From the NCBI GenBank assembly GCA_900541345.1, contig UQJE01000012.1, positions 1-45,262 on the forward strand: DNA of 45,262 nt. The letters are read 5' to 3'. Shown piece by piece: positions 1 to 7,706 of this stretch. Positions within the stretch are counted from its first letter, which is position 1, and every line of letters begins with the position of its first letter. The notes below the pieces were generated by a model. The model ran no database searches. It had not been told where the DNA came from and saw nothing but the letters and a program-made list of their open reading frames with translations. The DNA comes from an uncultured Blautia sp. (GTDB lineage: Bacteria > Bacillota > Clostridia > Lachnospirales > Lachnospiraceae). Position numbers and translations under genes: made by a program.

Positions 1-48
1 TGAATTATATTTTATTGAATTATATACAATGCAATAAAATATAATTCA
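1..48 (+). promoter_or_regulatory. Promoter inside a perfect inverted repeat upstream of cysK
   Basis: Two 17-base arms (1-17 and 32-48) are exact reverse complements separated by 14 bases. A plausible sigma-A promoter lies across them: TTATTG (12-17), 17-base spacer, TAAAAT (35-40); an alternative is TTGAAT (15-20) with TATAAT (40-45). A symmetrical site covering both promoter elements is what a dimeric repressor would use. The Rrf2-family gene just downstream is the obvious candidate, but this is inference. The repeat begins at the window edge and could extend further left. Confidence 0.6.
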
Positions 49-80
49 TATCTGAATACTAGGAAATAGGAGGAATCATT

Positions 81-1013
81 ATGAGCAGAATTTATGGAAG
101 CGCCCTGGAATTAATTGGACATACCCCTCTTATTGAAGCGAAGAGGCTGGAAAAAAAAGAAAATTTAAAAGCAAGACTTCTTATTAAGACAGAATATCTG
201 AATCCTTCCGGAAGTGTGAAGGACAGAGCAGCTTTATATATGATAAAAGATGCGGAGGAGAGAGGGCTTTTAAAAGAAGGAAGCACCATTATTGAGCCAA
301 CATCAGGAAATACAGGAATCGGACTTGCAGCTATTGCGGCAGTGAAAGGATACCGCATTATCCTTACCATGCCAGAGACAATGAGCGTAGAGCGCCGGAA
401 CATTCTGAAAGCATATGGAGCGGAAGTTGTGCTGACAGAAGGAGCCAAAGGAATGGCAGGAGCTATTGCAAAGGCAGAGGAGCTGTCAAAGGAGATTCCG
501 GGAAGCTTTATTCCGGGACAATTTGACAATCCGGCAAATCCAAAGGCGCATGTAGAGACAACAGGACCGGAAATCTGGGAGGACACAGATGGAGAGATAG
601 ATGTTTTTGTTGCAGGAGCCGGAACCGGTGGAACAGTAACCGGAGTAGGAGAATATCTGAAAGAAAAAAAAGCAGATATTAAGATTATTGCAGTGGAGCC
701 GGCAGGGTCTCCTGTACTTTCCGGCGGACAGGCAGGACCTCATGGCCTCCAGGGAATCGGAGCGGGGTTCGTACCGAAAATTTTAAATACAGAGATTTAC
801 GATGAAGTGCTTACAGTAGAAAATGATGAGGCATATAAAGCATCCAGACTTCTTACAAAAACAGAAGGCATTTTAACTGGGATTTCCTCCGGGGCGGCTC
901 TTCATGCAGGCATGATTCTTGCAAAAAGACCGGAGAATGCAGGAAAAACAATCGTTGTTCTTCTTCCGGACAGTGGCGACAGATATTATTCCACCCCTCT
1001 TTTTCAGGAATAA
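81..1013 (+). CDS. cysK: Cysteine synthase (O-acetylserine sulfhydrylase)
   Basis: PLP enzyme that makes L-cysteine from O-acetylserine and sulfide in the cytosol, the last step of sulfur assimilation. The 310-residue length fits the CysK/CysM family. The PLP lysine is K47 in NPSGSVKDR, the substrate-binding loop TSGNTG is at 74-79, and the glycine-rich phosphate cradle GAGTGGTVTG is near residue 180. The ATG follows a good AGGAGG about 8 bases upstream. An Rrf2-type regulator starts 18 bases after the stop, so the two genes are probably one transcript. CysK versus CysM (thiosulfate-using) cannot be decided from the motifs alone; CysK is the safer name. Confidence 0.95.
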   Translation: MSRIYGSALELIGHTPLIEAKRLEKKENLKARLLIKTEYLNPSGSVKDRAALYMIKDAEERGLLKEGSTIIEPTSGNTGIGLAAIAAVKGYRIILTMPETMSVERRNILKAYGAEVVLTEGAKGMAGAIAKAEELSKEIPGSFIPGQFDNPANPKAHVETTGPEIWEDTDGEIDVFVAGAGTGGTVTGVGEYLKEKKADIKIIAVEPAGSPVLSGGQAGPHGLQGIGAGFVPKILNTEIYDEVLTVENDEAYKASRLLTKTEGILTGISSGAALHAGMILAKRPENAGKTIVVLLPDSGDRYYSTPLFQE

Positions 1014-1031
1014 GGCGACAGGAGTTGTAAA

Positions 1032-1460
1032 ATGAAAATATCTACAAAAGGAAGATATGCAGTGCGTCTGATGTTGGATCTCGCTATGAGTGAGACAGAA
1101 AGTCCTGTTCGATTGAAAGAAATTGCGGGAAGGCAGGGTATATCCGATAAATATCTGGAACAGATTATTTCTATATTAAATAAAGCTGGATACGTAAAAA
1201 GCGTAAGGGGGCCAATGGGAGGCTATCGCCTTGTGAGAAAACCGGAGGAATATACGGTCAGAGAAATTCTGGAGCTTACAGAAGGAAGTCTTTCCCCGGT
1301 AGAATGTGTAAGTGTAGGCGGGACGTGTAAAAGACAGGAAAAATGTGCGTCACAGATTCTCTGGAAAAGGCTGAATGACGCTATTTATCAGGTAGTAGAC
1401 GGGGTGACATTAGAAGAGCTTATGTCATGGCAGAAAGAATTGAATCATGAGGGAATGTAA
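1032..1460 (+). CDS. Rrf2-family transcriptional regulator with a cysteine triad
   Basis: 142-residue winged-helix regulator. The N-terminus (KISTKGRYAVRLMLDLA) and the helix-turn-helix around residues 25-65 are typical of Rrf2 proteins (IscR, CymR, NsrR). It follows cysK closely, as expected for a CymR-like regulator of cysteine metabolism. Unlike classical CymR, it carries three cysteines, C92, C99 and C105 (CX6CX5C), in the place where IscR and NsrR bind an iron-sulfur cluster. It may therefore sense Fe-S status rather than, or as well as, cysteine supply; that is inference. The inverted repeat at 1-48 is a candidate operator for autoregulation. An intrinsic terminator follows directly. 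Confidence 0.88.
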   Translation: MKISTKGRYAVRLMLDLAMSETESPVRLKEIAGRQGISDKYLEQIISILNKAGYVKSVRGPMGGYRLVRKPEEYTVREILELTEGSLSPVECVSVGGTCKRQEKCASQILWKRLNDAIYQVVDGVTLEELMSWQKELNHEGM

Positions 1461-1468
1461 AAAAAGTT

Positions 1469-1503
1469 AAAAGAACTGGTATTTTTTCCGGTTCTTTTTT
1501 ACA
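1469..1503 (+). terminator. Intrinsic terminator after the cysK-rrf2 unit
   Basis: An 11-bp stem (1469-1479 with 1488-1498, one G-U pair) and an 8-base T-rich loop are followed by a run of T. It begins 8 bases after the regulator stop codon and separates this unit from the phosphate operon. Confidence 0.9.
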
Positions 1504-1552
1504 TTTATTTTACAGAATAGCGATTTTATATTTTACCTTCGACTCTTATAAT
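1498..1552 (+). promoter_or_regulatory. Putative Pho box and promoter of the pst operon
   Basis: Two TTTACA hexamers (1498-1503 and 1509-1514) are spaced by 5 bases, the 11-bp periodicity of PhoP/PhoB direct repeats; a third imperfect copy, TTTACC, is at 1532-1537. A consensus TATAAT lies at 1547-1552, and the -35 region (TTTTAT, 1524-1529) is poor, as expected for an activator-dependent promoter. The first hexamer overlaps the T-run of the preceding terminator. The assignment rests on spacing and on the pst genes downstream. Confidence 0.5.
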
Positions 1553-1607
1553 AGCACTTGTAAATGAGGCAACAAGAAAAATTGAAATAAAGAGGAGAAA
1601 TAAAATT

Positions 1608-2471
1608 ATGAAGAAAAAAATCGCAAGCATCTTAACAGCAGCAGTAATCGGAGCAACAGCATTTGCAACAGCAGTAAGCGCAGCACCAAGCGGAGCAATC
1701 ACAGTCGTATCCCGTGAAGATGGTTCAGGAACACGTGGAGCATTCGTAGAACTGTTTGGCATTCAGGAAGAAGTAGATGGCGAAAAAGTAGATATGACAA
1801 CAGTGGATGCAAGCATCACAAACAGCACTTCTGTTATGATGACAACCGTATCTGGAGATGAAAATGCAATCGGATATATCTCTTTAGGTTCTCTTAACGA
1901 TACAGTAAAAGCTGTAAAAATTGATGGAGCAGAAGCTTCCGCAGAAAATGTATCAAACGATACATATAAAGTATCCCGTCCGTTTAACATTGTTACAAGC
2001 AAAGAAGCAGGCGATGCTGCAAAAGATTTCGTAAGCTACATTATGAGTGCAGAAGGACAGCAGATTGTAGAAGATAACGGTTACATCAAAGAAGATGCAG
2101 AGGCAGCTGCATATGAGGCTGGAGAGGCTTCCGGTAAAGTAGTAGTTGCAGGTTCTTCTTCTATCTCTCCTGTAATGGAAAAACTGAAAGAAGCTTATGA
2201 GGAAGTAAATAAAGACGTAACAATCGAAATTCAGACAAGTGACTCCACAACAGGTATCAACTCTGCAAACGAAGGAATCTGTGACATTGGAATGGCTTCC
2301 CGTGAACTGAAAGACAAAGAAAAAGAACTTGGTCTTGAGGCACAGGTAATTGCAAGAGATGGTATTGCAGTAGTTGTAAACAATGAAAATGATACAGATG
2401 AGCTTACAAGCGAGCAGGTAAAAGCTATTTTCACAGGCGAGACAACAGAGTGGGAAGAGCTTGCAAAATAA
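1608..2471 (+). CDS. pstS: Phosphate ABC transporter substrate-binding protein, halves in permuted order
   Basis: 287 residues, exported; binds phosphate and delivers it to PstCA. A signal peptide spans about residues 1-25 (KKK start, hydrophobic core, AVSA end) with no lipobox cysteine, which is unusual for a Gram-positive binding protein. The phosphate-binding block VVSREDGSGT is near the N-terminus (33-42), whereas GSSS, which opens canonical PstS proteins, is at 182-185. The protein ends with VKAIFTGETTEWEEL, which in canonical PstS directly precedes the REDGSGT block. The order is therefore circularly permuted (usual C-terminal half first). No frameshift or stop is needed and the pst permease genes follow, so this looks like a real, functional arrangement. 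AGGAG precedes the ATG. Confidence 0.9.
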   Translation: MKKKIASILTAAVIGATAFATAVSAAPSGAITVVSREDGSGTRGAFVELFGIQEEVDGEKVDMTTVDASITNSTSVMMTTVSGDENAIGYISLGSLNDTVKAVKIDGAEASAENVSNDTYKVSRPFNIVTSKEAGDAAKDFVSYIMSAEGQQIVEDNGYIKEDAEAAAYEAGEASGKVVVAGSSSISPVMEKLKEAYEEVNKDVTIEIQTSDSTTGINSANEGICDIGMASRELKDKEKELGLEAQVIARDGIAVVVNNENDTDELTSEQVKAIFTGETTEWEELAK

Positions 2472-2511
2472 GTAACCTGCAAAGCAGAAACATTTAGATA
2501 GAAAATGATGA

Positions 2512-2550
2512 GAGCGGCTCAGATTACCTGTGGTAATCCAGGAGTCGCTC
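2512..2550 (+). promoter_or_regulatory. Intercistronic hairpin between pstS and pstC
   Basis: A strong imperfect stem-loop: GATTACC (2522-2528) pairs with GGTAATC (2532-2538) over a 3-base loop, extended by an outer stem 2512-2520 with 2542-2550. No T-run follows, so it is not a normal terminator. It probably sets differential mRNA levels, giving more binding protein than permease; that role is inferred from position. Confidence 0.6.
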
Positions 2551-2572
2551 CTGTTAAGTAAAGAGGTGTGTT

Positions 2573-3430
2573 ATGAATCACATAAAAGAAAAAGGCATGA
2601 AGGCGGTATTTCTTATTGCAGCCTGTGCGTCTGTTCTGGCAGTATTTTTAATATGTATCTTTTTGTTTGCCAGTGGTGTTCCTGCAATTGGGAAAATCGG
2701 TCCTTTTAAATTTCTTTTCGGAACAATATGGAGACCTTCTAACGAAATATTCGGAATTCTGCCCATGATTGTGGCGAGTATATATGTAACAGGAGGTGCG
2801 ATTCTCTTTGGTGTTCCTATTGCGCTTTTTACTTCGGTGTTCATGGCGCGCTACTGTCCGAAAAAAATTTACGGACCTTTAAAATCAGGTATTGAGCTTA
2901 TGGCAGGAGTACCTTCCATTGTATATGGTTTTTTCGGACTTGTATTAATCGTTCCTCTTATTCGAGAAACATTTGGGGGAACAGGAAGCAGTATGCTGGC
3001 AGCATCTCTTCTTCTTGGACTTATGATACTTCCTACAATTATCGGTGTTACGGAATCTGCAATCCGCAGCGTTCCGGAAAGCTATTATGAGGGTTCTCTT
3101 GCTCTTGGAGCAACAAAGGAAAGAAGTATTTTCCGTGTGATTCTTCCGGCGGCAAAATCTGGAATTCTGGCAGGAGTTGTTCTTGGAATTGGAAGAGCGA
3201 TCGGAGAGACAATGGCAGTTGTTATGGTAGCAGGCAATCAGCCCAGAATGCCTCAGGGAATTTTAAAAGGTGTTCGAACTATGACAGCGAATATCGTAAC
3301 TGAAATGGGATATGCAACAGGTCTTCACCGAGAAGCTCTGATTGCAACAGCAGTTGTTTTGTTCGTGTTTATTTTAATTATTAATTTAAGTCTTTCGTTA
3401 CTGAACAGGAGGGCGGAACATGCAGATTGA
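2573..3430 (+). CDS. pstC: Phosphate ABC transporter permease PstC
   Basis: 285-residue inner subunit of the high-affinity phosphate importer, with about six membrane segments starting near residues 10-33. The binding-protein-dependent permease (EAA) loop is seen as EGSLALGATKERSIFRVILPAA around residues 179-200 (quoted in part). The family stretch MAGVPSIVYGFFGL is near residue 110. It pairs with PstA and is driven by PstB. Its last 11 bases overlap the start of pstA, indicating translational coupling. Start: ATG after AGAGGTG. Confidence 0.95.
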   Translation: MNHIKEKGMKAVFLIAACASVLAVFLICIFLFASGVPAIGKIGPFKFLFGTIWRPSNEIFGILPMIVASIYVTGGAILFGVPIALFTSVFMARYCPKKIYGPLKSGIELMAGVPSIVYGFFGLVLIVPLIRETFGGTGSSMLAASLLLGLMILPTIIGVTESAIRSVPESYYEGSLALGATKERSIFRVILPAAKSGILAGVVLGIGRAIGETMAVVMVAGNQPRMPQGILKGVRTMTANIVTEMGYATGLHREALIATAVVLFVFILIINLSLSLLNRRAEHAD

Positions 3431-4328
3431 TACGACAGCTGTGATAGAGCAGACAGAAAATAAAAAGAAGCGCAACAGCGTTTCCTTTGGAGAGCAGATG
3501 AAATCTTATTTCCTTCATCCCGCTTCCGGAATCCTGGCATTTTTTACAGCACTGGCAGCAATCATTACGTTTGCGCTTCTGTTTTTCCTGATTGGTTATA
3601 TTCTTGTAAAGGGTATTCCTTATCTGACTGCAGATTTATTCAGTCCTGAATATACTTCAGAGAATGTATCTCTTGTTCCTTCTCTGATTAATACATTTAT
3701 AATGACGATTATTTCCCTGGTAATTGCGGCTCCACTTGGAATTTTTGCAGCAATTTACCTTGTGGAATATGCAAAAAAAGGAAGCAAATTTGTGAATGTG
3801 ATCCGCCTGACAGCAGAGACACTTTCCGGTATTCCTTCGATTGTATATGGACTTTTCGGTATGTTGTTTTTTGTTACAACTCTGAAATGGGGAATGTCCA
3901 TTTTATCGGGTGCATTTACTATGGTGATCATGATCCTTCCGCTTATTATGCGTACAGCGGAAGAAGCCTTAAAATCGGTTCCTGATTCTTACAGAGAGGC
4001 AAGTTTTGGTCTTGGTGCAGGAAAGCTCCGCACTATTTTTAAGATTGTTCTTCCCTCTGCGGTACCGGGAATCCTGGCAGGTATTATTCTTGCTATTGGA
4101 CGAGTAGTCGGGGAGACGGCAGCCCTTATTTATACGGCTGGTACTGTTGCGGCAGTGCCTGACAGCATTATGGGTTCCGGACGTACGCTTGCCCTTCATA
4201 TGTATGTACTTTCCAGTGAGGGACTTCATATGAACCAGGCTTCCGCAACAGCAGTCGTGATTCTTCTGTTTGTACTTGTAATCAATGCACTGTCTGGTTT
4301 TGTGGCAAAGAGAATCGCGAAAGGATAA
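3420..4328 (+). CDS. pstA: Phosphate ABC transporter permease PstA
   Basis: 302-residue membrane subunit paired with PstC. About 35 cytoplasmic residues precede the first membrane segment, then five more segments follow. SGIPSIVYGLFGML (around residue 139) and the EAA-type loop EASFGLGAGKLRTIFKIVLPSA (around 192, quoted in part) are characteristic. The ATG lies 11 bases before the end of pstC. The next gene, pstB, begins 18 bases downstream. Confidence 0.95.
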   Translation: MQIDTTAVIEQTENKKKRNSVSFGEQMKSYFLHPASGILAFFTALAAIITFALLFFLIGYILVKGIPYLTADLFSPEYTSENVSLVPSLINTFIMTIISLVIAAPLGIFAAIYLVEYAKKGSKFVNVIRLTAETLSGIPSIVYGLFGMLFFVTTLKWGMSILSGAFTMVIMILPLIMRTAEEALKSVPDSYREASFGLGAGKLRTIFKIVLPSAVPGILAGIILAIGRVVGETAALIYTAGTVAAVPDSIMGSGRTLALHMYVLSSEGLHMNQASATAVVILLFVLVINALSGFVAKRIAKG

Positions 4329-4346
4329 GAAGAAAAGGATAAAAAT

Positions 4347-5105
4347 ATGAGTGAAAATACAAAGATTCTGGTTGAAAATATGAACCTTCATTACGGTTCT
4401 TTTCATGCTTTGAAAAACATAAATATGGAGATTCCGGAGAAGCAGATTACGGCATTTATAGGACCGAGCGGCTGCGGAAAATCTACACTTTTAAAATCTC
4501 TGAACAGAATGAATGATCTTGTGGAAGGCTGTGTGATTACAGGAAAGGTGCAGCTTGACGGAGAAGATATTTACGGAGATATGGATGTAAATCTTTTGAG
4601 AAAACGTGTGGGTATGGTATTTCAGAAGCCAAATCCTTTTCCCATGAGTATTTATGATAATATTGCATACGGACCGCGTACACATGGAATTCGTTCCAGA
4701 GCAAAGCTTGATGATATTGTGGAAAAATCATTAAGAGATGCGGCTATCTGGGACGAGGTAAAGGATCGTTTGAAAAAAAGCGCACTTGGAATGTCAGGTG
4801 GACAGCAGCAGCGTCTTTGTATTGCAAGAGCTCTTGCGGTACAGCCGGAAGTGCTTCTTATGGATGAGCCTACTTCTGCACTGGACCCGATTTCCACATC
4901 AAAAATTGAGGAACTGGCAGCAGAGCTTAAAAAGGATTATACCATTGTTATGGTAACACATAATATGCAGCAGGCAACACGTATTTCAGATAAGACAGCT
5001 TTCTTCCTTTTGGGAGAAGTGATTGAATTTGATAAAACGGACAAGCTGTTTTCCATGCCTTCAGATAAGCGTACAGAAGATTATATTACAGGGAGGTTTG
5101 GATGA
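4347..5105 (+). CDS. pstB: Phosphate ABC transporter ATP-binding protein PstB
   Basis: 252-residue cytoplasmic ATPase that powers phosphate import. Walker A is GPSGCGKST (about residues 37-45), the ABC signature is MSGGQQQRLCIARAL, and Walker B is LLMDEPTSALDP. LNRMNDL and VFQKPNPFPMSIYDN are hallmark PstB stretches, separating it from other ABC ATPases. The next gene, phoU, starts one base after its stop, so the two are translated together. Confidence 0.97.
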   Translation: MSENTKILVENMNLHYGSFHALKNINMEIPEKQITAFIGPSGCGKSTLLKSLNRMNDLVEGCVITGKVQLDGEDIYGDMDVNLLRKRVGMVFQKPNPFPMSIYDNIAYGPRTHGIRSRAKLDDIVEKSLRDAAIWDEVKDRLKKSALGMSGGQQQRLCIARALAVQPEVLLMDEPTSALDPISTSKIEELAAELKKDYTIVMVTHNMQQATRISDKTAFFLLGEVIEFDKTDKLFSMPSDKRTEDYITGRFG

Positions 5106-5106
5106 T

Positions 5107-5769
5107 ATGACGACACTTTTTGAAAGACAGCTGGAGGAGCTTCACGTTCTTCTTATTACGATGGGAGGGCTTTGTGAGAAAGCGATTTCTCTTTCTGCAA
5201 AAGCGGTTCAGGAACAGGGAGAACGGGAAATTATAAAAGAGATTTTTGAGACAGATAAAGAAATTGATGAGAGGGAAAGAGAGATAGAAGCGCATTGCAT
5301 GCGTCTTCTTCTTCACCAGCATCCTGTCGCAAGAGATCTGCGGGAAGTATCTGCAGCTCTTAAAATGATTTCTGATATGGAGCGTATCGGAGATCAGGCA
5401 GCTGATATTGCAGATATTTCATTTTACATTGAAAAAAATGTAAAAATTCCGGGAAAAATTCAGGAAATGGCAGAGCATACGGTTCATATGGTTACAGAAA
5501 GTGTAGATGCTTTTGTAAATACAGATCTTGCGCTTTGCAGAAAAGTAATAGAAGATGATGATCTGGTAGATGATTGTTTTAATGAAATAAAAGAAGAGCT
5601 GGCGAAGCTGATTTACGGTGGAGAACTAGATGCAAGAGCAGGTCTTGATCTTCTTATGACGGCAAAGTATTTTGAGAGAATCGGAGACCATGCTGTAAAT
5701 ATTGCAGAATGGGTGGAGTATTCTATTACCGGAGAACACCGGAATAATGAACATCAGCCCAGAGTATAA
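5107..5769 (+). CDS. phoU: Phosphate signalling protein PhoU
   Basis: 220-residue all-helical protein with the two PhoU repeats. Each repeat has a metal-binding-type motif: EIDEREREIE then DMERIGDQAADIA in the first, DDLVDDCFNEI then YFERIGDHAVNIAEW in the second. It links Pst transporter status to the PhoR kinase and down-regulates phosphate uptake. The start is ATG at 5107, with GGGAGG in the end of pstB; a longer open frame back to 5023 overlaps pstB and has no ribosome site. The kinase gene phoR follows after 26 bases. Confidence 0.95.
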   Translation: MTTLFERQLEELHVLLITMGGLCEKAISLSAKAVQEQGEREIIKEIFETDKEIDEREREIEAHCMRLLLHQHPVARDLREVSAALKMISDMERIGDQAADIADISFYIEKNVKIPGKIQEMAEHTVHMVTESVDAFVNTDLALCRKVIEDDDLVDDCFNEIKEELAKLIYGGELDARAGLDLLMTAKYFERIGDHAVNIAEWVEYSITGEHRNNEHQPRV

Positions 5770-5795
5770 AGGACAGAAATACGGAGGGCAGAGGC

Positions 5796-7454
5796 GTGAC
5801 AAAGAAAATTTTTAAATCGATTATGACAGTATGTACAGTTGTGCTTATCCTTGGGCTTGCATTTGTGATGGGGATTCTTTATCGGTATTTTGGAAAGCAG
5901 ATTTCTACAGAGCTTGAAAAAGAAGCTTTTTATGCAGCGCAGGGAGTAGAGAGCTCCGGAATGGAATATCTGGAAAAATTAGATGGAAAAAATTCCAGAA
6001 TTACATTAATTGACCAGGATGGAAGTGTACTTTATGACAGTCAGGCAGAAGCATCTTCTATGGAGAACCACAAAGACAGAGAAGAAGTAAAAGAGGCAGC
6101 AGAAACAGGAAAAGGCAAAGCAGTACGTATGTCTGAAACTCTTTCTGAAAAAACAATTTACTACGCTTTAAGGTTGGAAGACGGGAAGATCCTCCGTGTA
6201 TCCAGCACGCAGTATTCTGTTCTTGCGCTTGTTTATCAGCTGATTGTTCCTGTACTTTGGATTCTTCTTCTCATGATTGTTTTGTCCGGTCTGTTTGCGT
6301 CAAGACTGTCGAAAAAGGTAGTAGAACCTGTGAATAAGCTGGATCTTGAACATCCTGAGGAAAATGAGGTTTACGAAGAGGTGGCTCCTCTTCTGAGCAG
6401 GATGTATAAGCAGAACCGGGAGATTAAAAATCAGATCGATACTGCCAGAAGACAGCAGGAGGAGTTTTCGATTATCACAGAAAATATGCAGGAAGGACTT
6501 GTAGTAATAGATCGTTACACAATGATTCTTTCCGGAAATGCCAGTGTTTGGAAACTTTTCCATGTAAATGGTCCCAAAAACGGAGAAAGCGTTTATGTTT
6601 TAAACAGAAGTGAGGAATTCCAGAGCATTATTGACAAAGCTCTTGACGGAAAGCATAATGAGGCGGTATTAAAAGTTGACGGAAGCGATATTCATGTGGT
6701 TGCTAATCCTGTTATGCGGGAAGAACAGGTGGAAGGTGCAGTTCTTCTTCTTGTAAATGTAACAGAAAAACTGGAAAGAGAAAAGCTGCGAAGAGAATTT
6801 TCCGCAAATGTGTCTCATGAGCTGAAAACACCTCTTACCTCAATTTCCGGATTTGCTGAGATTATTCAGGATGGATATGTAAAGGAGGAAGATGTCCGCG
6901 CTTTTGCGGGGCGGATTTACAAAGAGGCGCAGCGTCTTATTACTCTGGTAGAAGATGTGATCCGTATTTCACAGCTTGATGAAGGAGAAGTTCCGTATGA
7001 GTGGACAGAGACGGATCTGTATCAGACTGCAAAAAATGTCTTTGGCACTTTAAGCGAAGCTGCCAAAAAGCAGGATGTTCATCTCTATATAGAAGGGGAT
7101 AGAGTGCAGCTTCATACGGTTCCCAATATTTTGGAAGAAGTGCTGTTTAATCTTTGTGACAATGCGATTAAGTACAATAAACCAGGCGGAAGCGTTTGTA
7201 TCTGCCTTACAGAAAATGAGGAAAGCGTTTGTATTTCTGTCAAAGACAATGGCGTCGGAATCCCAAAAGAGGATCAGAGCCGTGTGTTTGAGCGATTCTA
7301 TCGTGTAGATAAAAGCCATTCAAAAGAAATAGGAGGCACGGGACTGGGGCTTTCTATTGTGAAACATGGCGTAAGCTTCCTGGGTGGAGAGGTGGAGCTT
7401 GAAAGCACACCCGGACAGGGAACAGAGATTACAGTGAGTTTTCCGAAGGTGTAA
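5796..7454 (+). CDS. phoR: PhoR-type sensor histidine kinase
   Basis: 552-residue membrane kinase starting at GTG behind GGAGGGCAG. Order: TM1 (about 8-28), an extracellular domain of some 115 residues, TM2 (about 149-168), a linker, a PAS domain (about 225-320), a HisKA domain with phospho-accepting H341 in NVSHELKTPLTSISG, and an HATPase domain (NEAIKYN-like N box LCDNAIKYN; G boxes DNGVGIP and GGTGLGLSIV). Its place behind phoU argues for a role in phosphate sensing. No response regulator is next to it; the following regulator is of the YesN type with its own kinase. An unusual long hairpin follows the gene. Confidence 0.87.
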   Translation: MTKKIFKSIMTVCTVVLILGLAFVMGILYRYFGKQISTELEKEAFYAAQGVESSGMEYLEKLDGKNSRITLIDQDGSVLYDSQAEASSMENHKDREEVKEAAETGKGKAVRMSETLSEKTIYYALRLEDGKILRVSSTQYSVLALVYQLIVPVLWILLLMIVLSGLFASRLSKKVVEPVNKLDLEHPEENEVYEEVAPLLSRMYKQNREIKNQIDTARRQQEEFSIITENMQEGLVVIDRYTMILSGNASVWKLFHVNGPKNGESVYVLNRSEEFQSIIDKALDGKHNEAVLKVDGSDIHVVANPVMREEQVEGAVLLLVNVTEKLEREKLRREFSANVSHELKTPLTSISGFAEIIQDGYVKEEDVRAFAGRIYKEAQRLITLVEDVIRISQLDEGEVPYEWTETDLYQTAKNVFGTLSEAAKKQDVHLYIEGDRVQLHTVPNILEEVLFNLCDNAIKYNKPGGSVCICLTENEESVCISVKDNGVGIPKEDQSRVFERFYRVDKSHSKEIGGTGLGLSIVKHGVSFLGGEVELESTPGQGTEITVSFPKV

Positions 7455-7498
7455 AAAGAGATGTCATAAAATCTCCTGAAATTCCGGAGTAATAAATG

Positions 7499-7594
7499 GG
7501 CTGTCTGCGATTCACAGCAAACGTGACGGATTTGCAAAATTTCAGAAATCTGTCAAAGGTTTGTATGTGAAAACGCAGACAGCCTTATTTTTAT
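7499..7594 (+). terminator. Long imperfect hairpin closing the pst-phoR unit
   Basis: Perfect 11-base arms (7499-7509 and 7574-7584) enclose a 64-base interior that itself folds: CAC..CAAAC pairs with GTTTG..GTG, and TGACGGATTT (near 7523-7532) pairs with AAATCTGTCA with one wobble. A T-rich tail (TTATTTTTATT) follows. It probably terminates transcription. At 86 bases it is much longer than an ordinary terminator and could also be a palindromic intergenic repeat. Confidence 0.6.
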
Positions 7595-7621
7595 TCCTGC
7601 AAAAATAACTTGTTTTCTCTG

Positions 7622-7649
7622 CTGACAAGTATTAAAGTAATTATATAAT
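7622..7649 (+). promoter_or_regulatory. Promoter of the YesN/YesM regulator pair
   Basis: CTGACA (7622-7627), 16-base spacer, TATAAT (7644-7649), about 58 bases upstream of the response-regulator start. Confidence 0.6.
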
Positions 7650-7706
7650 GCCCGGATTTTGTTTTGATTCGGAGCTTTGTATAGGATGCAGAAAGGACGA
7701 GGAAAA

